NCBI GenBank assembly: GCA_025201765.1 | Contig: MU623369.1 | Location: forward strand, 268,004-298,598 | Direction: 5' to 3' | Origin: Daldinia sp. FL1419 | Taxonomy: Eukaryota; Ascomycota; Sordariomycetes; Xylariales; Hypoxylaceae | Length of the DNA: 30,595 bases | Shown: piece after piece, positions 1-12,019 of the stretch | How positions within the stretch are numbered: position 1 is the stretch's first letter | How the letters are laid out: each line of letters starts with the position of its first letter | Position numbers and translations under genes: made by a program | Notes under the pieces: generated by a model | The model's input: only the letters and a program-made list of their open reading frames with translations | Database searches by the model: none | Told to the model about the DNA's origin: nothing

Positions 1-158
1 TTTTTGGTCTCCTACATGGGTTTATTTTTTTTTTGGGCCGCCCCTTTTTTTTTTTCCCGGCCGGCTGTCGAAACGATTTGGCATACGAAATTTTTCCCCC
101 CCCCCCCCCCCCCCCGGGAAAGAAAATAAAGTTACTTGAGAATCGATTCTAATTTCAG
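1..158. other. Low-complexity left edge, probably intronic or assembly-edge sequence
   Basis: This stretch is made of homopolymer runs, including T tracts and 20 consecutive C at 96-115. No coding frame of the following phosphatase continues into it. A splice acceptor (TTTCAG) ends at 158, so at least the right part is intron. The exon with the start codon and the catalytic DxD motif is not recognisable here. Either it lies to the left of the window or the sequence is unreliable at a contig end. Confidence 0.6.
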
Positions 159-996
159 GGATAGGGTCGGGAATGAAATCGGCGTAGACCCGGAGGTCAT
201 CTTGCAGACGTCTCACGGTCGTCGGAGCATAGACATGCTCAAGGTGCTCAGTCCGGAAAAGGCCAACTGGGAATGTAAGTTGAAACTATACGTATATGGA
301 GTTTCGAGGGAGGAGCTGTGATTGAAACATTATTTGCCTTTGCTCTCTTCCCCTGATCTCCTCCTATATTACCCCTTACAGCCCTGCTTTTTACCCCCTC
401 CCCCTGGATATGTTTTACCCCGCGACGATATTTATACCAACCCCCTCGAGTTCATCGACTAACACCTACGCTTAGACGTGAGACACATGGAGAGTTTGCT
501 CCCGAAACTTCACGGCGCGGATGCCACCGAAATCCCAGGCGCGAGGGCCCTTCTTGATAGCCTGATAGCAGCATCCGCACGATGGGCCATCGTGACTTCA
601 GGCACTGCACCGTTGGTGACGGGCTGGCTTGACGTGCTAAATCTGCCGCATCCTGAGAATCTAGTCACAGCCGAGTCCGTTACCAACGGAAAGCCCGACC
701 CTGCGTGCTACAATTTAGGGCGGGAGAAGCTCAAGCTTAGCCCTGATGATAGCCCTGATATCCTTGTATTGGAAGATAGCCCGGCAGGTATAAGGTCTGG
801 TAAGGCCGCGGGATGCAAGGTGCTTGGCTTGGTTACAAGTCATACGGTCGAACAGGTGCTCGGCGCCGAGCCCGATTGGATCGTCCGAGATCTGCGGTCC
901 GTGAAAATGGTCCGAAGTGAGAAAGACGGCTCCGTGACGCTGCAGATTTCAGATGCCTTGGCTGTTTCTTCCGCGTCTGTTTCGAATGGTAATTGA
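159..996 (+). CDS. GPP1: GPP-type glycerol-phosphatase, HAD superfamily (5' partial)
   Basis: HAD-family phosphatase of the fungal glycerol-1(3)-phosphatase group, which makes glycerol from glycerol phosphate in the cytosol during osmotic stress. Two exons are visible, 159-274 and 476-996, encoding about 211 residues. The 201-bp intron has donor GTAAGT, a CTAAC branch near 459 and acceptor TTAG, and restores the frame across a split Tyr codon. The block SHGRRSID, the motif II segment VTSGT, the motif III Lys in GKPDP and the motif IV segment LEDSPAG are all present. This order and spacing match the family. The N-terminal nucleophile motif (DxDGT) and start codon are absent, so about 30 residues are missing compared with the usual 235-250. 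Family assignment is firm. The exact substrate (glycerol phosphate rather than 2-deoxyglucose-6-phosphate) is inferred. Confidence 0.88.
275..475 (+). other. Intron of the GPP-type phosphatase gene
   Basis: Donor GTAAGT at 275, acceptor CTTAG ending at 475, CTAAC branch-like sequence near 459. Joining the flanks gives the expected WEYVRHME family sequence, with the Tyr codon split by the intron. It is long for this genome: introns in the other genes here are 50-94 bp. Confidence 0.85.
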
Positions 997-1747
997 GGGA
1001 CCAAGAATCGATAATTCAAAGACATTACAACGCCGCAATTTCCAGAGTCTTAGCAATAGTAGCAGTAACCTGGGTGACCGGATACACCGTCAGGGTCACA
1101 GCGTGCCAAGACATTTCAATTATCGATGGAGCACCATTTCCTTACTATGCAGACACGAGCTTAGCAATTTCCCTATCCTTCACATATAGCCCTCTCATTC
1201 GGCATATAGACTGGGATATCGGGCTTCAAAAAAGCGGACCGGGTAACTTCCGGAGAGAGCCTCCACGGGAAGAAAGAATACGGGTTGGCTACGAGAAAGT
1301 ATAGAAAATCTATTTGACCGAGATTATAATAAAACTTGACGGGTCTGATTATATAAACAGTTTTAATCAAGCTTCTTGACTGGCTGATGGCTAATTTTCG
1401 TGTCTCTGTAGCCAACTTGCAAGGGGGTCAACGTCACTCAAAAGAGAAGAAAAAAAGAAAATACAAGAGTTAGTAAATGCAAGGCTAGCAGATAGAGAGA
1501 AGGGAAGACATAGAGATAATAAGTGATACATATGAAAAAGAAAAGAAATAAGAAAGAAAAAGCGCCTAGACTCATCTACCCCCGGTCTTGGCGCCGTGAA
1601 CGTATTAATGATGATCACCAGAACTATCGGAACTTCGCAGGTCCCTCTACCCACTCCCCGCTCAACTTGCTCAAAGTACCTAGTCTGTACCCATCAAGGC
1701 CTTGTCAAGGTGGAAAATGAGGCTGCACTGCACAACACTCATGTATA

Positions 1748-1783
1748 CGATACGAACGATACGAACGATACGAACGATACGAA
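1748..1783. repeat. 9-bp tandem repeat, four exact copies
   Basis: Unit CGATACGAA repeated four times without change. It lies outside any gene. Confidence 0.95.
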
Positions 1784-1886
1784 ATGATCGCGGCGGAGAA
1801 AAAAAAAGCACACACTTTCTGGGGTTGGGTTTGTGGTGTCGTTGGGCGTATCTCGGATTCTGTACCGTGTTTCTCCCCACAGGAGG

Positions 1887-1911
1887 AAAAAAAAAAAAAA
1901 AAAAAAAAAAA
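1887..1911. repeat. Poly-A tract, 25 bases
   Basis: An uninterrupted run of 25 A in intergenic DNA. No retroelement body or target-site duplication is visible next to it. Confidence 0.95.
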
Positions 1912-2351
1912 GAGTCAATGACGAGCATATACCCGTCACAACTTGGAAACGATGCGAGACATACCCCATAGAACCAGTGTGACTGATCTCCGTCTACCCT
2001 CTAGCGTACCTCACCAAATTGCTCTGCCGGTTGCGCTGCTGTTAGACATCGATCTTGCACAGGGGTCACGATCACGGGACGGGTTTGTGGAGAGAAAGAT
2101 TGCGATGACGGAATCGTTGCGGGATGTACTCTCCTTCTCCTTCACACACACCAAAGTATACACGCCTAGGTCTGCCACTAGGGAAGCACTTGCAGAAAAG
2201 CAGTCTCGAAGGCGCCATTGAACGATACCCTTCTTGGTATATTGGCTTCCAAATGCCGACCCGGGCCGCTTAGGTACTGTCGATCACTCTGATAAAAGAA
2301 AAATATACAGATCCCAGTGTTCAACCCAGGCATATTGGAGGTGAGTCCTCC

Positions 2352-2519
2352 ACCCTCTTCGATGGAGGGTCGCCTATGGCGTCCGCCGTTGGGCGAGGCG
2401 GAGGCCCAGCAGTGAGGACCCAGTGGAACTGGACTGCCACGTAACGGACTGGATATCTCCTAGCTATGCAAAGAATGGCAAAACCCGACAGGCGGAACCT
2501 CCCTTACGTCCGTTCCGCC
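2352..2519. other. Cluster of three short hairpins
   Basis: Three perfect inverted repeats follow one another: ACCCTC/GAGGGT (2352-2370), TCCGCC/GGCGGA (2382-2402) and GGCGGAAC/GTTCCGCC (2491-2519). Their loops are 7, 9 and 13 nt. The segment is GC-rich compared with its surroundings. It could be a structured transcript, but no known RNA family is recognised. Confidence 0.35.
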
Positions 2520-2836
2520 GAGTTTTGTCAACCCCTCAAACCTTGTTATGACCAGAAACCATACTATGGTACGTGTACTTGTCTCCTTGAAGGCCTCTCA
2601 CCTGAGAAGGGCATAGCCGTTGATGCCATGAGAGCTGAATATGGCAATGGTGGCTTAACAAGGGTCTTAGTTACCTACGAGTCGGGATGGTAATGGCCTA
2701 TGTAGTTCTAAAGAAACATTCTTGTACTCCGCGGGATCACGAGCGTTCGTGTAAAGGGGCACCATCCCATGGCCATGGATATGGGCTAAGCTTTGCACGC
2801 CGTTAAACAGTATGCCGGCCCGGTTATCTATGAGTA

Positions 2837-2872
2837 ACGAGGTCTACGAGGTCTACGAGGTGGACGAGGTGG
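2837..2872. repeat. 9-bp tandem repeat, two variants of two copies each
   Basis: ACGAGGTCT twice, followed by ACGAGGTGG twice. In one forward frame this reads as E-V-Y and E-V-D triplets within a short open frame from 2812 to 2882. That frame is too short and isolated to call a gene. Confidence 0.9.
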
Positions 2873-4163
2873 ACGACGGCATATCTAGCACCTATCTATA
2901 GTTGACGATAGCCTTAATGGGAGTAATGGCTGCAAGGACCCGTTTCCATGATATACCGTATGCCACATACGAGGAGTTCTAAAGCATATCGGGTTCTCAC
3001 AGCGTTGGTCGGATGAACGATCTCCAAGACATGCAGCATTTTTCCTTGGGGCTGTGTGAGTACAGCGTCGCCGGCTGCAGATTGCCAAGAGATGAAGTTG
3101 CCAAGAAATGATCTTCGCAGTTGTCAAATTGCCTGGTCGCCGACCTGAGTAACCATGGCAGTTGGCGGGAGCCCGACGTAGTAGCTGGCGAATGCGTGAC
3201 CTCTGCATGATCTAGACCTCGAGGAAAAGATCGGCTCTCGAGTAAAGGCGGGCGGGGAGCGGCGACGAGGCAGAAAGACGGCACGGACTAGATAAATAGA
3301 CTTGCAGGTAATTTGATCGCCTTCATCGTCATCTCTTCAACACGAAAAAAGGTAGGATGGCGGCCTAATTCCGAGAGAGCATGTTCCCAACCCAGCGATC
3401 GTCAAGGGCCAGAAAGAAGGGAAATTCCGCTTCTAGTGTAAGTCGTACATAACGAGAGCCAAGCTTTCGCGGAAGAGGAATGGTTGGCGCACGGTTTCTC
3501 TCAAAGGGGGTAGGGTAGTTGCTGAGATTGTCATGATTAAACATAGGATACCCTTTCCACGACGTTGCAATCCAAAAAGTAACTTGCTTCTTAATGAGCA
3601 AGGGTACATTTTCTCTTTGTAAAAGCTTGAGCTGTCAGCTGTGACACAAAGGCATCTACCCTACTGCAGGAACGAAATGCTAATAAAAAGTTGTTAAGAA
3701 AAACAAATTAAAAAGCAGTAAATGAAGACGCGAGATTTTGCATTAGTGAGAAAAGGGGCTGGGAAGAAAACGCTGACTACCTAGGTGTAACAGTATCTTT
3801 TCGAGTGGATCTGTTAAGAGGGTACAGACACAAAATCATATTTCATCAAACTTGCGCCAGTCATTGGCGTCTAAGTTATCGTGAGGCTTTGACGCCGCTT
3901 CATTTCAAGACCACTAGCTAAGAGGTCGTAAGCGTTGCGCTTCTCGGAAAACGGCTAAGGCACCATTGGGTCCTTTGAGGGGGGGGGGGAATCATTCGTC
4001 ATGTTAAACGGCCAGAAGCTGGTCCGTTTCCTGAAACAACTCAGATAGTTCACTAGTTCCCGTTGTCGGACTGATTGATGGATGATTCGTCATTCCGAAC
4101 ATCTGTATGGAAATAGAAAGTATGTACGTTAGGAGATAGGTAGGCATTCCGAGTCTACTTACG

Positions 4164-4220
4164 TACCTAGGTAGGTAGGCAGGTAGGCAGGTAGGCAGGT
4201 AGGTAGGTAGGTAGGTAGGT
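4164..4220. repeat. Tetranucleotide microsatellite (GTAG with GCAG interruptions)
   Basis: Starts with the palindrome TACCTAGGTA and continues as GTAG units with regular GCAG variants. It ends in GTGTATGT. Confidence 0.95.
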
Positions 4221-4582
4221 GTGTATGTACGCGCACACCGCCAGAGTATAACGGTTACGTAGATGCAGTCGCAACAAGAGATCGACACGTACCATAGGTT
4301 TGCAATACTTGGAGTTGATCACAACGAGAGTTTACAACGGTTGCTGCGGCCTCGTGCTCAGACCCGTCAGGCAAGAGAACCCCACGCTTTTCAAGTACAT
4401 AGGCGGCTAAAGCGGAGCTGAGCTATGATAATTGAGTGGTGGTGGCGGTTTGGTAATTTCTCGACACGCGCGACCTCAGCTCAAATGCCATCATATTAGG
4501 TCTTCGGAACGGCACGGCGTTGTAATTGTTAAGATAAGCCTATGCTGCTCGAGGCCCCCACGTTACCGTAGCGACTGAGTTT

Positions 4583-4638
4583 AAAAAAATAAAAAAATAA
4601 AAATAAATAAAAATAAATAAAAATAAATAAAAATAAAA
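4583..4638. repeat. A/T decamer tandem repeat
   Basis: About four copies of AAATAAATAA, preceded by A runs with single T interruptions. The segment contains only A and T. Confidence 0.93.
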
Positions 4639-7600
4639 CCATTGTGTTTTGCCAGTTCCCGGGGGAGACGATGGATTAAGCTGCATCGCATCGCATCTCA
4701 TTGCATACATAGCCTTCTGCGATCATTCAGGATGATGAAAGGCCCTAATGAAGCGTCTGCAAGAGCCTTGGCTTACGGCCGTGATAGTGGGATAAGTAAA
4801 ATGAGCTCAGAGATTTCCTACCTTCTTGCCCTGGTCAGGTACTTGGAGGTACTTCGCATTGACGCAAGCCATTCCGCTCAAGTCCCAGGGGATCTCTTGT
4901 CACCAAGGTGAGATTCCACGTGGCCACCGGGGCCAGGATATGGATCGTAATACCGCTGTGACCCCAATAGCCCCTGTAAATAATCACAGAGTACGTATTT
5001 GTGTTGCGTGCAGAAGCGCCAGTGATCCTCCACGCTACCACTTACTGGATCGTTACTAGGTATCGTCTTCCGGGCCGCTAGGGGCGATTGGACATGCCTA
5101 ACTGACGGTAATACTGCTTATTGAGTTGCGGCGATGCCGCTGTACCGGAACGCATCGTCGGCCATAAACGGTAGACGTGCTTCAAAGTGAGGGTCTGGAT
5201 TTGGGGGAGGCAACAACAAAGCAAGCCACAATAGTTTAACTATACGTTCGTCAGGTTAGATTACCGTTGCTCGCCTGCGTTTCTACTAAACTTATGAGTG
5301 CACGTCTCAAAACGAATACGAAATCCGTTGCCACCCACAAGACTCTTATATATATACAATGGAAGAATTGTTGTTAAATGTAAGGACAAAAGAGCGGTAG
5401 TCGGCGCCGAAACTAAAGAAAGCTCGCACTGCCGAGTTGGGAGACATTAAGATGGAAGTCTAGATGGATGATTTTTAGAAGTCGTCTCGGCGAGGAGATA
5501 ACTATACGACCCGCATCACGCTGTTCGAGAAGCCAGGACGGCGCCTGCGGTCACACCTTGGGGTGGGAAAGGCTTGAGGATAACCAGGCGCTCTACTTCC
5601 TCGTCGCGCATTGTCAGTTCCCTGTGTCTCGATGTCTCGGACAAGGTCTCTTGGTTCTTGGAGGCAACAGAAATACGGCGGCCTCGAAATTAACTCGGCC
5701 GTTCAAAGTCTACGGGGACCCGCGGCGAATTAGCGAAACGCTGGTCTTGATCTGCTTCAAGACGGGAACGACTGCCGTCGCGGCGCCGCCAAACTCTAGA
5801 GCTGGCCAGACCGTTTCTTGCTGAAGTGATGATGATAAATCCGCTAAGATAACAGGTCAGGAGAACCGGGGAAAGGGTCCCCCAGCATCAACGTGCTCGA
5901 CACGCGAAATGTAGCGTAGTATCCTGTAACCTCCGTGGAAACCTAGGATAGTTTTGAGTTCTAAGCTCCGGCTACCACATTTACTTGTCACGTACGATAC
6001 ATCCGTAGTAGGGATTAGATGCGAGCTGGAGTAGGGAATGGAGTCCTGTTCGTATGGCTGATGCGAGGCGCAGGGGGAGACGAGGGCTAGGAAATTAGCC
6101 GAGTGCGCCGTCCGCCCCCCTTAAGAAAAGCTGATAGAATTCCCTTCTCCAATCGCTGAGGTTCCACCGTAACGGAGCCGTACGCTACCCAATCATTCTT
6201 TGCAAAGACGCCAAGATCTTTAGTCTGTCCAATCACCGCTCAAGCTGGGTCATTACTTGGATAGTTCAATTTTGTGCCTAGGAGGTAGTGTGCATAGTGT
6301 GCATTGCACAAATACGGGAAGAGCCTTGCCGGAATTCACTAGAATTGGGTAACAGCTTCGTAGCACAGGTGCTTAGATATATCGGTAACTTGCCGGATAG
6401 CGAAAGTGCCGAGTTTTACGTGCTTTTCTACGTGTAGTCGGTAAGGGTTGGAAGGAAAGATAAGGGGGAATAACTTGAGGTTACAAGCCATAATGCAAGG
6501 CGTCTGTACCATAATGTTGCCAGCCAAGCTATCTAAGCTTGATGCCACATAGGGGTGGATGGGGTCTAGGCGTTAATTGGAGGAAAGACACGATGCTGAC
6601 GGGCCTATGTGATATCGAACAAGATGACGGATACTCCAGGGTGACTGAGTCAGCAGAAATGACGCTTTTCTTCAAAAAAACGCACCGCGCTTAGAGGAAT
6701 CTAGCTGGAGCGTTGGGCTAGAGCCTCGCCGCCGGAAAGGCAAGTCGGCGATGTCAAGAATCGGGCGGAGTTTTGCGCCGAGGGTACAGCTGCATTGACT
6801 AGGGGGTGGGAGGGTTCCAATCCCGCGCGCTATATCTATCATACCTATACCTACCTACATATGTAACCGGTGTAGGTAGCATTTGTACAGGTAAGGCTAC
6901 CTCTCACATACTGTATCGCATATACGACGATCTCGTTGGCGGCAAGATGCTCCCATCTCTTCGATCCGAAGGAGAAGCGCCGATTTGCCCGACATATTCG
7001 TCTGCCATCTTCGTCCAGCTTGCCGCAGAGGTAGTAGCTCAAAGTAAGTAGCTCGAGGCAGATACCTAATGTAATGGATCGGCAGGTGACTTACAGGGAG
7101 TGAGAGAATCAGGGACTTGTCCCACTTCCAAGAGAAAGGTTATCCGGACATCTGGGCTAGTTGGTGATCATTTCCTTGGGGGATGGATCCTCGCGTCCCT
7201 CATATCGTACCACGTATGTAGTGCCATTGTGAATAATTAGTAGTTTTATTCTTTAAGGCGGCGAATGAAAACCTCGGTTGGGCATGGTTGAACGATGTGG
7301 GTTTTATGAGTGACGTTTTGATCTTCTATTTATCTGAGATAGACACCTGTAGTTTAATCGAAGTGAGAGTGAAGTAGAAGAGAAAAGAAAGCATTCCTAC
7401 CTTAGGTAGTTTAGGTGGCTACCTAAGTGCTTATCCTTGCATTTGGAATAATACATGGTTAGAAACATGAAGATAGGAAGGCTGGTCCTCCCCACCTAAG
7501 CTGCGTACCTAGTTAGGTACCTAGCTGGCGTAGTGCAGGTAGTCAGGCAGTGCAGCAAAGAATGACCTGGGTTAACTGGTTGCTGGGGATTTTTGGCAGT

Positions 7601-10600
7601 GACATGGACTTCTGCACCTTTTTGGAGAACCCACCTAAACCATGTCAAAGCATAGGTATCATGGAAACCATGTCGATACCTTGTACCATAGCTCTTTACT
7701 GTCCCAGCTTTCTGGCTCAGCTTGGCGATTTTCGCTTATATGGGAACTAATGCGACCCCGGTAAAGTTAAACCCCAAATTTCCAGCACATATGCATCCCC
7801 ACTCACTTCCCCCCTCTCTTATCCCCTGTGCCCTGTGGTACCAGCCAGCCGGCCGACCCTATATTGCACATCTTAAGAAAATCGACAATGTGTTACCTTA
7901 CGTAGTAACTTAGGTACGTAGTAAGGAGAATGTTATTGGGACATCACTGTTGATTTCAGGTAGCTGCTACTATGTACACACTGGTACCTAACCATATTGC
8001 GATTCTTGGCACTTAATATGAGATGAAATGAAAATGACCGTACAAGAAGTTGTTTTTTCTGTTGAAGTAAAGGCGTAAGTCTTATATCTTATAGGGACTG
8101 GTCCCTTTAGAGGGGCACACATAAGGTAGGTAGCGTTGGTCTGGTCCGTTCGGTACGGCGATGTGTTCTCAGTCGAGCATAGCAGAGAATTGTGAAGGAC
8201 GTTGAACAATAGACTAGCGCGAAGGCGGAGGGGGGAAAAACCAGTAGATTAGCTCTAAGGCTAATTGTAGGATGTTTTCATCCCGCTTATCACGCCATAA
8301 ACTGCCATCTCCCATCGGTACCGAGCTGCTGGGCCTCAAATTATATCTATGAGGGTTGAATATCTGCTTAGTACGTCTGTCCATACTGTGTGAAGTAGAT
8401 TTAGATCCATAATGCTCAAGGTCCTTGTGAGGATCTGAGGAACAGACTATCAGCTACGAGCCAATCATCTCACACTAATCGGCTTCGGCTTTTGCTTTCA
8501 CATAGCAGGAAGCGGGTAGGCACATCTGCCTAGGTAGTAATCGCGAACTCTCTAGAAATAGTAAAGACTAGTTCCAAGTAATGTAACTCTGGTCTGCGAG
8601 GTGCGAATGTCTAGTTACGAAGCGGGAATAGCCAAGCTACAGTGCGTCTGAAAAGCATGTCCGGTAAGCTCGAAACCGAAGTGAGTTCTCATGTGAGCTA
8701 AATTTGCTCTCTGCTAAGTTGAATCACTCTGCATCATGGTGGGATCGGGCGCCCTATCACGGGTTGCCTACGATATTTAGTCAGGTACTTGTCAAACACT
8801 GTCCTTCTTTCTTTTTCGTTGCGCGGGAACGCGGACATCGACACGATAGCCTTTGCGCCGATGCTAAACCTGCATGATATAGGTGCAGTAGAGAGGTCCG
8901 GCTAGTGGCCTCTTTCGAAATTGCGAGGCCGAATGCGGCCGCGAGGACTGTTTTAGTAGGAAAAAAAAAAGAGGTGGAGTTAGTAGGTAGTAGATGTCTC
9001 GTTACTCAAGAACGAAGTCGGTGATAGGTGCTTAATGTTTATCCAACGTATATGATCAAGAGAGGTGAAATTATCACCAATGCCGTGGTGAACTGGCAAG
9101 TACTAGGTAGCCTCAAATGTCCTCGAAATTTAAGTGCCGAGGCGACCGTCAAGGTCCCACGACTAGCGCCTCATTTCTCTTATTTTGGTCTTCACTTTTA
9201 AATTCTCCAAAGAGGCTTGAAGATATCATGAGGCGCCAGACTAGACGTATCTGGTGGTCAAATCGAACAGAAACGCTGGCGCCACCATTGCACTTGGAAA
9301 GAAATATTAGTTTATCTCATGATGGGAATGATAGGAATGATGGGAACGGAAATATGTTGGCGTCAAGCTCGGTAGGTGAAGTAATAAGCCCCGAGGTCTG
9401 TCAGGGCTGATGACAACCTGGTAGATTGGGGGTCCATTAAGTGAGAGCAAAAGTGCAGATCGATTAAAGTAAGCTAAAAGGGAGGGAATGAAAAAAATTA
9501 AAAAAATTTTAAGTTCAAGGTTCGATGTGACCATCGCCTGTCAATGTAAGTACCCTGGTACCTAGATCCGGGGATACCATGTTGTCCATCAGCGATCATG
9601 GATGCCCATTCTATGGGTACCTCAAAACTACAAATTTTGGGTAGAGTGGGTACGATGGCCATTTTAGGAAAGGCTTATTCAAGACTTGACTCAAGAGATT
9701 TCCTTTTTAGTTAGACCTCCTGTCAAAGTCTCAGGGGATATGAGCGAATCCGGGTAAGGTCTCCACAGTAAGGTGAGCACATTCAGGAACTGCTGGGAGA
9801 GAAAGAAAAGAAAAGAGGAAAAAAATATGGAGAAAAGAAAGGACCATTACAAAAACAACCACCAACAATAATACAATTGATTATGAGTGAGATGCCCTCA
9901 TTACCACCTTAAGTATATCCTTACATCTGTTCACGACTGAAGATTTACCATTAAGTTACGTTTCTTTTACTTTTATTATTACCGATAGGATTATATCGAA
10001 TTGGAGTAGTTACAGTCATCATGGAGAAAATAGATACGGTAGTTACTATAGTATTACGCTTAGTTATTGATATGCTAACGAAAGGAATCAAGGGTAACGA
10101 AGGTGGACAACTTATGATTATCATACATGGTAACCATTATGAATTCTGTTCGCCCTCTGTAAAGTACTAACTTGCCAAGGTCTTAGACATCCGGGCTAGT
10201 CGAGATCTTCTTCTCTCTCTCGACAGGATACTCTTTTTTTTTTTTTTTTTCTCCATCTACGCGAGTAGATATTGGGTAAACACCCGACGCTTTTTCATCA
10301 GCGTAGTAATCAGTATAGTATGTTATCGCAGCCATCGTCGAGCATAGCCGAAAGAAAAAATAGATTCAGCCACAGAAAACCATTTGCGCCGTAGGAGATT
10401 AAAAAGGATATCTACCTGCTTACCTCCTGACCTACCAGGTACTGTACTCAAGGTAAAGGTAAAGTTATGGGTTATTCCCCTGTTACGGTTACATATCTCC
10501 ATAACTATCTGGGTAATCTACATGATACCTAATTATATCTGACCGCGTGTCAGTAAATAAGCAGCGGGAACTCCGCAGCCATGGTCTGCGTATCCGGGAA

Positions 10601-11417
10601 TAATAAAGTTATATCTTAGAGATGACATCTTAGGATGACGTAGAGAAAGTAGTCTTGATAATATTTCAATTAAATATTTATACAGGGAAATTTGCATACA
10701 CACACAGACACACATATTATATTACCATCTTCTAACCCGTAGTCATCGTCATCATCATCACCATAAGATTAACAACGGTGCCAACGGTAGGCAAAACGGA
10801 CCTCACAGGACGATCGCCAATTATACAATTGCACCAATTACGACTTATACGGACAGGGCTGGGTTTAGGACGGCGTGCCAAGGCTCCGACAACGTTGCAA
10901 TATTGGAAATCGCACTGTGAAACCCGCTAAATGTTTGAAAAGAAAAGACAAAAAAAAAGAAGGTCGAATTGCCTTAGCTTAAACTTAGCCATCCGCCTTC
11001 TGCCCCCGTCAGGATTTTTACGCAACTACCTAAGGGGGGAAGAGAAGAGAGGGGGAAAAGAAAAGGACCAGAATGCAGCCATCCCTTTCATAGGTTCTCA
11101 GTATTTCCTTATGTAGGTAGTTTTGTTCCATTGACTGCCTGCCTTAGTACCCAGTCTGTTCAGTCCGTCTGTGTAATGCTTCACCTGCGGTCTTATTATC
11201 GATGTCAAGGGTGAATTTATACAGTTTCTCTTTTATGACTTGGTACCTGCTTTAGCTTCCCAACTGTGCTTCCCTTCTCCCCGCATTTTTCGACTAAGGC
11301 CCGAATCTTTGAATCTCCTTGTTCAGGGCATCTCACACGCCTCCATCGTGATATCTACGGGGCCCCTGGTTTTCTAACTAAGATGCTCATAACTACGTAT
11401 ACCTATACATAGTAGTT

Positions 11418-11449
11418 ACTAGATATACATAGTACTAGATATACATAGT
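11418..11449. repeat. 16-bp tandem repeat, two exact copies plus a partial third
   Basis: Unit ACTAGATATACATAGT at 11418-11433 and 11434-11449, followed by ACTAGG. Confidence 0.93.
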
Positions 11450-11850
11450 ACTAGGTAGAGGTAGGGAAGCCAAGACAGGGGCTAGCCTGCTTGGGTTCGT
11501 CTTGGGTAGCGTGGCGGGATCGAGGTCCCAGATGCACTCTCTTTTCCAATGGGTAGTTATTAGTACATTGCATACTTATCTAGGCTGGGCGCGACAGATT
11601 GTACCGTGGACATCTAATAACATGGAACCTTACCTATAAGCTTTCACACTACTTATCTGGTAGTTCGTAGTTCTCCCTCCCACTACGAATTGCCTGGTAA
11701 TTCTCACTTACTTTCCCAGGTGGCTCAAGTAGGGATCACATAGCTGGGAACAAGATCGGTGAGGGAACCTTGGTTCTTCACCTGCCTTCTCCCATGTAAT
11801 TCGTACCGACTACTTCTCCATTGGCTCCAGTGACGCGCATCTGCGAGCGA

Positions 11851-11936
11851 GCCAGCCAGCCAGCCAGCTACCTACTACCTACCTACCTACCTACCTACCT
11901 AACCTAAGGTGCCTTTACGTATGTATGGTCTATCCC

Positions 11937-11970
<34 letters not shown>

Positions 11971-12019
11971 GTCTGTCTGTCTGCATGTATGCGCAGCTGT
12001 GGCCCCCCCCCCCCCCCCC
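11851..12019. repeat. Cluster of four simple repeats
   Basis: Within 170 bp: GCCA units (11851-11868), CCTA units (11869-11903), GTCT units (11937-11983, with one CT slip) and 17 consecutive C (12003-12019). Confidence 0.93.

Larger units (their letters stand above)
997..3360. other. Intergenic region with tandem repeats and hairpins, no gene supported
   Basis: This is the start of the 12-kb gene-poor stretch. It holds two 9-bp tandem repeats (1748-1783 and 2837-2872), an A tract of 25 (1887-1911) and three short perfect inverted repeats between 2352 and 2519. Open frames exist but are short, have no family resemblance and overlap frames on the other strand. The first part must contain the phosphatase 3' UTR. 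Confidence 0.6.
3361..7060. other. Intergenic region, no gene supported
   Basis: Contains a GTAG/GCAG microsatellite (4164-4220) and an A/T decamer repeat (4583-4638). A somewhat GC-richer segment at 5468-5824 is open on the forward strand for 118 codons, but no family is recognised and the reverse frames look equally plausible. Nothing else can be supported. Confidence 0.55.

Noticed and set aside
1887..1911. A25 tract as the tail of a retroposon
   Set aside because: No element body, internal promoter boxes or target-site duplication are visible. Similar tracts occur throughout the window.
2466..2693. 75-codon forward frame with several Cys
   Set aside because: Considered as a small secreted protein, but it has no signal peptide and no family match. 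It also overlaps the hairpin cluster.
5468..5824. 118-codon forward open frame in a GC-richer segment
   Set aside because: No family resemblance, no splice or start context that decides it, and reverse frames are nearly as open. Composition alone explains it.
6813..6828. GGTTCCAATCCC resembling a tRNA B box
   Set aside because: The flanks do not form a T arm without mismatch, and no A box or acceptor stem is found.
6851..7051. Protein-like frames on both strands ending near a GTAAGT
   Set aside because: The forward frame ends at a good donor, but no acceptor with a continuing frame follows. The reverse frame is equally plausible, so neither is supported.
11851..12019. CRISPR-like or satellite array
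   Set aside because: Units are 1-4 bp simple repeats with no spacers. This is a microsatellite cluster in a eukaryotic genome.
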